Shown here: positions 25,957 through 34,699 of the stretch, one piece after another
Layout of the letters: each line of letters starts with the position of its first letter
Numbering within the stretch: position 1 is the first letter of the stretch
Source: Mesostigma viride
Lineage: Eukaryota > Streptophyta > Mesostigmatophyceae > Mesostigmatales > Mesostigmataceae
Length of the DNA stretch: 41,571 nt
Reading direction: 5' to 3'
Assembly (NCBI GenBank): GCA_009746045.1
Contig: RPFO01000632.1
Span: forward strand, 1-41,571
Notes under the pieces: model-generated
What the model was told of the DNA's origin: nothing
Databases searched by the model: none
The model's input: the letters and a program-made list of their open reading frames with translations, nothing else
Position numbers and translations under genes: made by a program

Positions 25957-27070
25957 TCGATGGATCGCAAATAACCCCGAGTGCGCGGAAAAAATCGGCT
26001 TGCAGGCGACCTCTCCACCCTCGCCGGAGCCACCGCACCACGAGGAATCGCCTGCGCGAGCTGGAGGAGGGCGGTACTGGACCTTCGACGAGGCCGTCGC
26101 CGCAGCGGAAGCGCGACCAGAGCAGCACGAGCGTGGCAGGCCATCGAAGGAGCGCGGGGCGACTCGCAAGACCGCTTTGGGATACATTGGCAGGATGCGG
26201 GTCCTGCTCGACAAACTGGGGTGCTCGCAGTACGAGTCCGTTGATTGCCTTGCCGACACAGCTCGTGTTCTTCGCGTGGTGCACGAGACATCAGAACCCA
26301 AGCGCAAGACCCAGCACTCGAAGGACGACGCCTGGAGGGAGAATGAGAAGCAGCTCCTCGGGGTCATCAACGGCGTGAACCGAATGATGCCGCCCGAGAA
26401 GAGGCTCCCAAGTCACGTTACGGACGCGTACACTGCTCGCGTCAGGGAGCTGAAGGTTGGTGACCTGGACAGACGGTTTGACCGTGCCGAGAACAAGCCG
26501 CTGAGGTACACGTACGAACAGCTCCAGAAGATCGCCAAAGCAGAGTACGAAGCCGATCCCACGTCCGACGCCGCGCTCATGGGCTTGATCTATCTCTCGG
26601 GTGAAGATCTACCACCGACGCGTTACAATCACGACCAGATGCGCATCGTCGACTCGGTCGCTGAGCTAGGACCGCACGAGAACGGCTACATCCCGAGCGA
26701 GAGGAGATTCTACATCCAGAATTTCAAAACGCAGCACAGCATGCCAGTTTATGACGTCGTCATCCCGAAGAAGTACGGAAAGCTCATCAAAGCGTTAGAT
26801 GCCCGTGCTAAGGCTGGACAGAAATTCCTTTTCGAATCAGAGCCTGGCATTCCGATCAAACACGAGCTCTACAGCGCCCGTTACAACCGGATTTACGGAG
26901 GCATCGACGCCACGCGACAAGCATACATCACTCGTTTCCTGAAGGGCGCTTCATTTAAGAAACGTAAATGGGCTGGCGACATGATGGGCCATGACGTACT
27001 GACAGGAGCCGTTTACGAGAGGCAGGGTGGCGAGACTGGCGGACGTCGGCTGAGGCCGAGGAAAAAGTAG
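25808..27070 (+). CDS. Tyrosine recombinase (integrase)
   Basis: 420 residues (a second ATG at 25823 is possible). The catalytic domain is in the C-terminal half: R272 in DLPPTRYNH, K307 in NFKTQH, R370 in IDATRQAYITRF, H395 in MMGHD and the nucleophile Y403 in AVYERQ. This is the R-K-(H)xxR-H-Y set of the family, with Asp (D367) where the first His usually stands. The N-terminal ~100 residues are basic, followed by Pro/Glu-rich sequence and a helical SAM-like arm-binding region (about 115-225). It would integrate the element by strand exchange. It occupies the place of the DDE integrase found in classical Polintons. Confidence 0.85.
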   Translation: MFSHQMTVTVEERREQWRRAQAKRRAIARDQTNCISAKSKVKKGVWNPSDRWIANNPECAEKIGLQATSPPSPEPPHHEESPARAGGGRYWTFDEAVAAAEARPEQHERGRPSKERGATRKTALGYIGRMRVLLDKLGCSQYESVDCLADTARVLRVVHETSEPKRKTQHSKDDAWRENEKQLLGVINGVNRMMPPEKRLPSHVTDAYTARVRELKVGDLDRRFDRAENKPLRYTYEQLQKIAKAEYEADPTSDAALMGLIYLSGEDLPPTRYNHDQMRIVDSVAELGPHENGYIPSERRFYIQNFKTQHSMPVYDVVIPKKYGKLIKALDARAKAGQKFLFESEPGIPIKHELYSARYNRIYGGIDATRQAYITRFLKGASFKKRKWAGDMMGHDVLTGAVYERQGGETGGRRLRPRKK

Positions 27071-27240
27071 ATAGTTTCCCGTGGGAAATTTTCATGAATG
27101 TCGAAAAGGGTATTCTAAACTGCATGCATTATACAGGGAATATAAAAGTTCCATGGGAACATTTTTCTCGAGGGTCGAGGTTCGAGGGTTTGGCATTTTA
27201 TAATCTGAATTTTTTTTTTTCTAAACAATAATATACTATC
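27071..27240 (+). promoter_or_regulatory. Upstream region of the primase-helicase gene
   Basis: Contains TATAAAAG at 27141-27148, a TTTTATAATCTGAA stretch, a T10 run near 27211 and ATATACTATC directly before the ATG. The 9-mer ATATACTAT also spans the start of the AT-hook gene (25455-25463), suggesting a shared start-site or initiator motif. Confidence 0.5.
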
Positions 27241-30200
27241 ATGTCGTCTGAACCGAGTCGTGTCGTCACAGTCGAACCTTCTAGAAAGCACCGTGGGAGT
27301 ATAAAGGACGTTGACATTCCGTGGCTGGCTCTACTCCACCCACCACCCGAGGCCACCCATGAGACCATGAACAAGGTCGTCACGCAGTGGCGCTACAAGA
27401 AGGCTCCCACAAAAGAGGCTGGGGTGTCTCTCGGCCATCGCTTCATTTGCGCGCGTGGCATCAACACGAAGGACGCCAACGAGTACGCGCATTATGGCAA
27501 CCTCGCAGACTTTTCGCGGATCTATGCGGAGTGTGCTGCTCATCCCGTTCGCCGCACGCTCGACGAAGTCATACAACCCGACGACCCGTCGTGGGCGTAC
27601 GTCGACATTGACGACAAGGTCGACCCAGATGACGAGCGTCTGGCGAACATCGATTACCCGGGACACTTTCGCCGTGTTCACGACGAGTACTGCCGCGTCG
27701 TCCTGAACATCGCAACCAAGGACTTTCGCTACGAGGTCAGCACGGCGTCTCGCATGAAGAAGGATTTGTTCAAGTCGTCTTTCCACATCGTCGTGCGCGG
27801 TCTCGTTCTTGCCGACCTGGACGCGAGAGTGTTTTGGTACAGCGGCCTCACCGATTTCATCAAGCGCGCTTCTTTCGACCTGTCATCTCCCGTTCACGAG
27901 GACGCGCACGAGCTGCTGAAGTTCAAAGTGAACGGTCAAGAGCAATTCGACGAGATCTGCCGCCACCCAGCTGACTATTTCGGTGAAATGGACACGGTGA
28001 TAGACGAAGCAGTCTACAGGAGAGACAGTCTTTTCCGATGCGTCGGGATGCACAAATTCGGGGACACTGACCCTCTGGGAATTCTGCGCACATGTGAAGG
28101 CTCGTCTAGTGACTTCCTCGACCATCTCATCAACATCTACTCGCCGGACGACGTCTCGGGCGGGGTATTGGTGAGTGCGCCCCCGGACTGGGCGGCATCG
28201 TTGAAGAGGAGAGGGGTTCGCGGACGTCGCGAGTGCACGGTGAAGGCGGCGGGCAAGGACATTGACGTTTCTGCATCTCTCGCGGCGATGGAGAAGGTGG
28301 CTCCGGAGTGTGACTATCTCGAGTGCGGCTACATTGAGTTGTCTCCAGACGTCAAGCTCGTGAGGGTGAAGTACCAGCAATGCGACGATCACATCTGCCT
28401 CATATGCAACAAGGTGCACGAGAAGAACGGCCCATTCACGCTCCAATACCCGTCAGGACAAGTTTTTTATGACTGCTACAGGAAATCGCCAGACGCTCGC
28501 AAGATCGAGATCGCACCTCCCGTGATGCAGCAACCGGGATCTGACCAAGTGCCGTTCACTCACACGTATTCGTCCGAAAAAATCAAGCCATTCAGCTGGG
28601 ATGCGCTATTTGGGGGACCGCATAAGAGCACCTTCCTCGTCCAGTCCAACTGCGGGACAGGTAAATCTGAGAGGATTCGTGAACTCGTCAACGAGGCGGT
28701 GAGGAGGGATCCAGGTATTCGCGTGTGCTGCATCGTTGCCAACATCAGCCTGTCCAAGGAGGAGGATCGCAACTACAAGTCTCTGGGCGAGCGCGGGAGG
28801 ACGATTGCATGGGAGGACAACGCGTTCCATATCTTGTCCAGTGACCCGAATTTCCGTCACTACCTCAGCGGTCCGAAGGGGATGATGTCTGATGACAGGG
28901 TGCTGGTCGTTCTTAACAGCATCTTGCGCGTCACAGACCAACCGTTCGATCTCCTCATCCTAGACGAAATATATAACACCCTCACCGCGATTTCGCAGCG
29001 CCACATGAAATACAAGCGCGAGGTGTTGAGGAAGTTCATCAGGCTCATTGAGACGTCCAAGGTCGTGATTGCGCTAGACGCTACCGTTACTCGAAAGGTA
29101 TACGAGTTCATAGCGGCCTATCGCGCGGCGGATACTATGGAGGTGGATTGCAACACCTTCAGGCGCCCTACCAACAGGACTCTGCGATGGGTGGATGTGA
29201 CATCAGAAAAGAACTGGCGAAAGGTCTGCGTGGACCGCTTTGTCGCTGAGTGTGAGAGGAGGATAGAGGCCGGAGAGAGGATTTTCTGCCCAATGTCTGG
29301 CAAAAAAGAGGCCGCCATGGCGTATGAGGCACTCAAACCCTTCATCGACAAGCGCAAGAACGGGCGTCTCTACACTAGTCTGACGAGCAAGGAGGATCTG
29401 GAGGTTGGCGCGAATGCTGCGTGGGCTGACTTGGACTTTTTGATCTTCAGCCCCACGATCACGGTTGGAGTCAGCTACACGGAGCACACGTTCGACAGCA
29501 TGGTGGGACTCTTCATCAACGGGGACTACTACGCGAGCTACACGACAACCCTCCAGCAAATTTTCAGGGTGCGCCACTTAGTCAAGGGAGAGATGGTCAT
29601 CTTCTATCGAGACACGACTTCGCTTCTTGACAGGCCTCCAACGGACTACGGTACGATCGTCGAGAACATGATCGCGGGGGACACTGCGCTCATCCAGCTG
29701 CTGTTCGACAACGCCGACGTAGTCTGCGACTGGAGCGCGGACAAGTCGCGTATCTATGACAGAAATTGCCCCAAGTTCCGTCTCTTCTGCCGGAACCAGC
29801 AAGATCTCGCGGTGTCGAGGTCCCACTACAAGGGAAATCTCATCAAGATACTGACGGAGGACTACGGCGTGGAGGTGTCGGCAGTGGAGGAGTTGGGGGA
29901 CATCGACGCCCCTCCGCTTCCGGTACTAGAAGATCCAGACAAGGACAGGGAGGTGGTGCTTCTGAGCGAGGAGGAGTACAAGGATCTAGAGGGGAGAATC
30001 GGCGGCACGGTTCCACTTTCACCGTACGAAATGCGTCTGAAGGCGGTGTACGAACTGGTTCACCGGTTGTACATGATTCCGTATGATCTCATCGACGACG
30101 AGCTCCCTCAAATTCTGGACAAGGAGATGGGGAGGAAGGCGTACGCTGGCATTCGGCAATATTCGAAGTTGACGGGACTAGGAACCAAGGAGCATTTCAG

Positions 30201-30729
30201 AGACAATCTGTTGATTCTGCAGAAGTCAGAGTCCTTGTTTGATTTGAAGGCGTATTCTCGTTTTGGACTAGCACAGTCTCTGGCCATTACGCTCAAGCTA
30301 CTAGAAGGGACGCCTATCATCGACTTCATCACGACGGCTGATCCGTCCAATCTCACAATGAAGTTGACGCGCGACGAGACGATTGCACTAGGGAATAAAA
30401 TTGATAGCGAAATTGCCGACAAGGCCTGGTTCATGCGCTCAACATTTGGATACCAACGGCGAGCAGGCGAGGCTGGTAGTTTGTCTTTTGCACAGTGTAG
30501 CGGGCTCGTCAACAGGTTGTTAAGCCCGACTCTGGGAATTTCTGCCAAAGGGGCGAAGGGCAACAGCCGTGGCGGTGGTTACTTGGAAATTTCGAAGGCG
30601 GACATGCACGCGTTTCTTGATAGGTATAAACCCTCGTGGTGGGGCGATGAGAAGGATTATTCGATCACGTCGTTGTCTGGCCTGTCGATGGATGAAATCG
30701 CTCCTTTCCTGCAGGGAGCGGATAAGTAA
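27241..30729 (+). CDS. Primase-helicase: AEP (UL52-like) primase fused to UL9-like SF2 helicase
   Basis: 1162 residues. N-terminal archaeo-eukaryotic-primase features: VDIDD (D122, D124) as the metal site, KSSFHIVV (H182) and FRCVGMHKFG (R266, K272). A zinc-ribbon-like CDDHICLIC with a later C412 follows, as in the UL52 primase family. The SF2 helicase has Walker A NCGTGKS (470-476), LLILDEIY (D575/E576), ALDATVT (613-617), SPTITVGVSY and QQIFRVR (772-778), the origin-binding (UL9-type) helicase pattern. The last ~350 residues are unassigned. It would prime and unwind element DNA, perhaps at the TIR palindromes. Intact over its whole length, unlike the capsid gene. Confidence 0.85.
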   Translation: MSSEPSRVVTVEPSRKHRGSIKDVDIPWLALLHPPPEATHETMNKVVTQWRYKKAPTKEAGVSLGHRFICARGINTKDANEYAHYGNLADFSRIYAECAAHPVRRTLDEVIQPDDPSWAYVDIDDKVDPDDERLANIDYPGHFRRVHDEYCRVVLNIATKDFRYEVSTASRMKKDLFKSSFHIVVRGLVLADLDARVFWYSGLTDFIKRASFDLSSPVHEDAHELLKFKVNGQEQFDEICRHPADYFGEMDTVIDEAVYRRDSLFRCVGMHKFGDTDPLGILRTCEGSSSDFLDHLINIYSPDDVSGGVLVSAPPDWAASLKRRGVRGRRECTVKAAGKDIDVSASLAAMEKVAPECDYLECGYIELSPDVKLVRVKYQQCDDHICLICNKVHEKNGPFTLQYPSGQVFYDCYRKSPDARKIEIAPPVMQQPGSDQVPFTHTYSSEKIKPFSWDALFGGPHKSTFLVQSNCGTGKSERIRELVNEAVRRDPGIRVCCIVANISLSKEEDRNYKSLGERGRTIAWEDNAFHILSSDPNFRHYLSGPKGMMSDDRVLVVLNSILRVTDQPFDLLILDEIYNTLTAISQRHMKYKREVLRKFIRLIETSKVVIALDATVTRKVYEFIAAYRAADTMEVDCNTFRRPTNRTLRWVDVTSEKNWRKVCVDRFVAECERRIEAGERIFCPMSGKKEAAMAYEALKPFIDKRKNGRLYTSLTSKEDLEVGANAAWADLDFLIFSPTITVGVSYTEHTFDSMVGLFINGDYYASYTTTLQQIFRVRHLVKGEMVIFYRDTTSLLDRPPTDYGTIVENMIAGDTALIQLLFDNADVVCDWSADKSRIYDRNCPKFRLFCRNQQDLAVSRSHYKGNLIKILTEDYGVEVSAVEELGDIDAPPLPVLEDPDKDREVVLLSEEEYKDLEGRIGGTVPLSPYEMRLKAVYELVHRLYMIPYDLIDDELPQILDKEMGRKAYAGIRQYSKLTGLGTKEHFRDNLLILQKSESLFDLKAYSRFGLAQSLAITLKLLEGTPIIDFITTADPSNLTMKLTRDETIALGNKIDSEIADKAWFMRSTFGYQRRAGEAGSLSFAQCSGLVNRLLSPTLGISAKGAKGNSRGGGYLEISKADMHAFLDRYKPSWWGDEKDYSITSLSGLSMDEIAPFLQGADK

Positions 30730-30826
30730 TAAATATTTTTAATGGAACGCGTTTCTGCCATGCATGTAGTCATCGTTGCCAGCGACAACTGCTTCCCATG
30801 CAAATCGGAGGCCCATCCGGTTCGGT
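30730..30826. other. Right subterminal non-coding DNA
   Basis: Short AT-rich gap after the helicase stop, with TAATAAATATTTTTAATGG resembling a polyadenylation region, then the right TIR. Confidence 0.5.
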
Positions 30827-30874
30827 CACACCCCGCCGCGCGGCCCTCGCCGGCTCCCTCACCCTGCGAGGACA

Positions 30875-31248
30875 TGGCGAAAAATTGGGCGGTCTTTTCT
30901 TAAGAGTAAGTACGTGCAATTTTTCGCCACATCCAACAACCCACGCCACCTCAGCGCCGGCCAGTGGGGGAAGGTGGCGAAAAATTGGGCGTTCTTTTCT
31001 TAAGAGTAAGTACGTGCAATTTTTCGCCATCACTCTCACACCTTGACAAACACCTCCTATACCCGCGCCAAGGGGTGGCAGGGTGGCGAAAAATTGGGCG
31101 TTCTTTATATAAGAGTAAGTACGTGCAATTTTTCGCCATCACTCTCACACCTTGACAAACACCTCCTATGACCCGCGCCAAGGGGTGGCAGGGTGGCGAA
31201 AAATTGGGCGTTCTTTATATAAGAGTAAGTACGTGCAATTTTTCGCCA
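30875..31248. repeat. Four tandem palindrome-bearing units, right TIR
   Basis: Palindromes of 55 bp at 30875-30929, 30975-31029, 31084-31138 and 31194-31248, mirror images of the left set. The inner pair carries CTTTTCTTAAG loops and the outer pair CTTTATATAAG loops. Confidence 0.9.
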
Positions 31249-31359
31249 TCCTTGTCACACCCCAACACCCATCACAACTGCCGGGGTGGTGACAGATGCC
31301 AGCCTAAATGTCACAACCTGGTGAGCAGTGGTGGCAGGGGCACTTCTGTTTTTGCAAGT

Positions 31360-31390
31360 GGTTTAGGGTTTTAGGGTTTAGGGCTTAGGG
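31360..31390 (+). repeat. Telomere-like TTTAGGG tract in the right TIR
   Basis: GGTTTAGGG, TTTTAGGG, TTTAGGG and CTTAGGG in tandem; mirror of 13177-13207. Confidence 0.8.
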
Positions 31391-31514
31391 TGAGACCCAT
31401 CCTAGGCCGCGGTCACTATAGGGTCACTATAGGGGTGGCAGATGCCAGCATAAGGGTGGTGCACTTCTCCTAGTCGCGATGACGGAATGATGACGGAATG
31501 ATGATGGAAGCTAC

Positions 31515-31533
31515 TTAATTAATTAATTAATTA
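31515..31533. repeat. TTAA microsatellite at the right junction
   Basis: Nineteen bases of TTAA units, then unique flanking DNA starting TCTGATC. Together with 13001-13052 it marks the insertion site. Confidence 0.85.
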
Positions 31534-34190
31534 TCTGATCTGATTACTTACTCAGATATAGTATAACATCAGTATAGACACGCATAGATATAGTATAGAC
31601 TCCAGTATTATCTTAACTTCATTAATTATTACATACCATGGTCCGATTCTCCCGATTTCTGGCCTGCGCTGGTTTCTCCTTGATACATACGGAGTATAAA
31701 ATACGCAATACACTGTATAAAATACAGCATACATGTATGGGCTATAATAGTAATTAATTAGACTTGCCCGGTTGGGAGCATTGATCAATGATGTTTAACC
31801 CCATGGATGACAATGATGAAAACAGTCCGGCTACCGCGGTCTAATCTATCTACAACCGGCCCCTTAAAAAGCCTATGCCGCTTATTCCTACTGTAGTGAA
31901 GAGAGATCTGTCTGCATTTGGCAGCAAGTCAAGCACTGCCCCATTTTAGCTCCAAAGGCAAGGGTCAGTTCGGCGACCCAGGCATACGCGGTATTGTTCG
32001 CTACGATATCAGCATATAGTAAAAACGGTGGCGGCAAACGCAAGCATAATACAAGCGCGGGGAAGCATCAGGAGATAGAAATCATAGAAACGGAAATGAG
32101 TGTGGGACACTAGGCTGATCTAGGGACTGGTTGGATGTCTTGACATTACGGCAGACTAAACATCAATAGCAAGGGCTTTGACGGGGACGAGATAAAGCCC
32201 GATGCAGTGCGCGCGAACGTCGGGGGACGACTAGGCGGTGCAGGCAGCTATATCTGGCCGGTCGATTTCGATCCGGGTCAAGCTCCTCCACGGGCCGTGG
32301 CGGGCCGGGTGGCGCGTATTTAGTCTGGCCGTCGATCGTCGCCGCCGCCGATCCCCCCCCAACCCCCAAGACCCCTCACAGGTCCACCGCGAGCAACGCC
32401 TGCACAAACCGAATGGGCGATCGAATGGGGCGGCCGCGCGAGCACATGATGAACCGCCGCTTAGTCGCCACCAATTTACGCCCAGAAGCTTTAAGTAGTA
32501 GGCCACGGGGGTGCATACCAGTTTCGAGTGGAGTAACGGCCATCTCGTGATGATCGAATGCACTTTCCTCCACCGCTTCTCCCCACTTTCTCCGCCACAT
32601 TCCATGTTGGGAGGACCTCCACGTGCGGCAGGCGCCGGCACCGGGATTGGTCAGCACGGCGGGACAACCGTTTTCCCAACGAGAACGTTTGCCCTTGCCA
32701 TGTCGTTTATCTCATTTTCTCCGTTTCGAACTCCTCATGCTTGGGTAGCGAACATGGTCTGGAATGGTTCTTGTTGTAAGCATCTTTCATGATAATGGAA
32801 GTTATTTGGCTATAAGGCAGTTATAGTGAGCTTCATAATGGCAACTTGATGTTATGCGTCCAGCTAATTGCACCCACCAAATCCAGACTATGTTGTACTT
32901 GTAATTAGTTTCTGAAACATCGTGTTTAAATTTCTTATGTTGCTGCCAAAATACAGGGAAGTTCAAGACAAATTCCAACACCAGTGCACAGTTGTGAAGG
33001 CACAAACAAGGCAACAGGAAAAAGGAAGGCCGTCCACAAGTGTGCTCGCAGAGGTAAATTTTCTGGGAGAGCGCTGCTGTGACAACACGGCACCCCCGGA
33101 CAATCCACTTGTGGCCGGCGTGAACCCACTGTCAATTCTGCTCTCATTTATACTGCACGGGGTGCGCGGATCTGTAACGCTCCAAGAAAGGTAACGCCTG
33201 GTATGCGCGTTGTTGTTTTACTCTACAGTCATCAATACATTGAACAACCTTTTTCTGATTTGCGTCGTTTATCAAGCACAGATCTCTTGTTGCCTTAGCT
33301 TTCATGGTGTTCACTCAAGGCAATATCAAATATTGTAGTAGTGCAGTAAATGTAAGCTCTGTTTGGCTGAATGTTCTTCTTTGGGTTTTGGTTGATTGCC
33401 TGGTGATCTGGTCTTTATGGCCTGCTAGTTTTGTTTACCTGGTATGGTTTTTGCTTGGAAATAGATTTTGTTATTCTTACAGAAGCCTTATTGCAAGCGT
33501 TTATGGTAGATGAGCCCCGTTTGGGCAGCCTAATCCGGGAGTCATCTATCTATAACCCTCGTGGCTTGTCCTTCCTACTAGCACATTACTCGACAAGCCA
33601 CACAAAATGGGTGCAAAGAAAACCTTAGCATAGCGCTCCTGGGGGTGTTCATGGCAGCCCAAATGCGTGGTGGCTAAATGTTTTAACCTTTACTTTCGGG
33701 GCTCGGCGTGCCATGCTCAAGTCGTTGTCTCTTTTCATTAATAATAACTTCCCCATTTGTTACCATTTGTCCCGCAAAATTGTCTTACAGACAGAATGCT
33801 CTTTGTACTGTTGCTGTATTCCGTGTTGTGGCGTTTCATATCGATGCAGGCACCTTGAGCACTACGGAGATTATACCAATTTATTGGGACGCCCTGAAGC
33901 CTTACCCCAAATTTGACTGCGGTAAATATAATGAGACCCCAAGCTCCGCTAATCAGGCGCTACGACAAAGCGCAACAAGGCAAGAGCTCAAGAATGGGCC
34001 CCCTAATATTTTCACGACTCAACTGGATGTGGTGTTTTGCGATAATAGGTCCAAAGCAAAGGGCCTTTTGCGATCTAGCTTACAACCAACAGAACGCTGA
34101 CTATTGAAGCGGCGAGGGCGAAACGGGCAAACTGCAAGCCTCGGTTGTAGACGAAACGAGCGCAATGCACAAAAGACATCAAAAGCTTGC
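31534..34190. other. Flanking host DNA, no gene recognised
   Basis: AT-rich just after the element (TATAGTATA words near 31556-31605), then mixed composition. Short frames occur, but none has a domain, and several regions look intron- or intergenic-like. A spliced gene cannot be excluded without transcript data. Confidence 0.4.
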
Positions 34191-34224
34191 GCCCCCCCTT
34201 CGACCCCCACTGGATGCCGCCGGC

Positions 34225-34690
34225 TGGCTCGTGCCCCCTGCGCCCCGGTCCGTCCCTGCGCTCCCGGCTTGCGGTGCCCTGCGCCCCGGCTGCTGTGCCC
34301 TCCGCCCCGGCTGCGGCGCCCACTCTCGCCCGGCTGCCGTGCCTCCGCCCCGGCTGCGGTGCCCGCGCACCGGCTGCTGTGCCGTCCGCCCCGCTGCGTG
34401 TGCCCTCCGCCCGGCTGCTTGTGCCTCAGGCCGGCTGCGGTGCCCTCCGCCGCCCGCTGCCGTGCCCTGCCCCCGGCTGCCGTGCCTGCGCCCCGCTGGC
34501 CGTGCCCTGCGCCCCGCTGCCGTGCCCTCTCGCCCCGGCTGCCGTGCCCTGCGCCCCGGCTGCGGTGCCCTCCCCCGGCTGCGGCGCCCTCGACCGCCCC
34601 GGCTAGCCGTGCCCCCGCCCGGCTGCGGTGCCTGCGCCCCGGCTGGCTGTGCCCTCGCCCCGGCTTGCGGTGCCCTGCGGCCTCGCGGGT
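34225..34690. repeat. GC-rich minisatellite
   Basis: Irregular units of about 20-24 bp built from CCCCGGCTGC(G/C)GTGCCCTGCG. Several frames stay open through it and give Pro/Ala/Arg/Cys-rich pseudo-proteins; these are composition effects. Confidence 0.85.
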
Positions 34691-34699
34691 GCATCATCG

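Larger units (their letters stand above)
13053..31514. mobile_element. Integrated Polinton-like virus (PLV)
   Basis: About 18.5 kb bounded by ~689-bp terminal inverted repeats. It encodes a major capsid protein, a penton-like protein, an FtsK/HerA-type packaging ATPase, a tyrosine recombinase and a primase fused to an SF2 helicase, plus fibre-like proteins. This combination is characteristic of Polinton-like viruses of unicellular eukaryotes. No DNA polymerase B, DDE integrase or adenovirus-type protease was recognised. Virion genes run leftward from 24.0 kb and replication/integration genes run rightward. It abuts or interrupts the TTAA tail of a LINE. At least three genes are frame-disrupted. 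Confidence 0.9.
30827..31514 (-). repeat. Right terminal inverted repeat (TIR)
   Basis: Reverse complement of 13053-13741 with very few differences. It begins next to the helicase 3' end and finishes at CTAC before a 19-bp TTAA tract. Confidence 0.95.

Noticed and set aside
13053-31514. Classical Polinton/Maverick or virophage
   Set aside because: No DNA polymerase B, DDE integrase or adenovirus-type protease recognised; the tyrosine recombinase and primase-helicase fit a Polinton-like virus better. A highly divergent protease among the unknown proteins cannot be excluded.
32922-33194. Possible host exon (90-codon frame)
   Set aside because: No domain recognised, and splice sites cannot be judged without transcript data.
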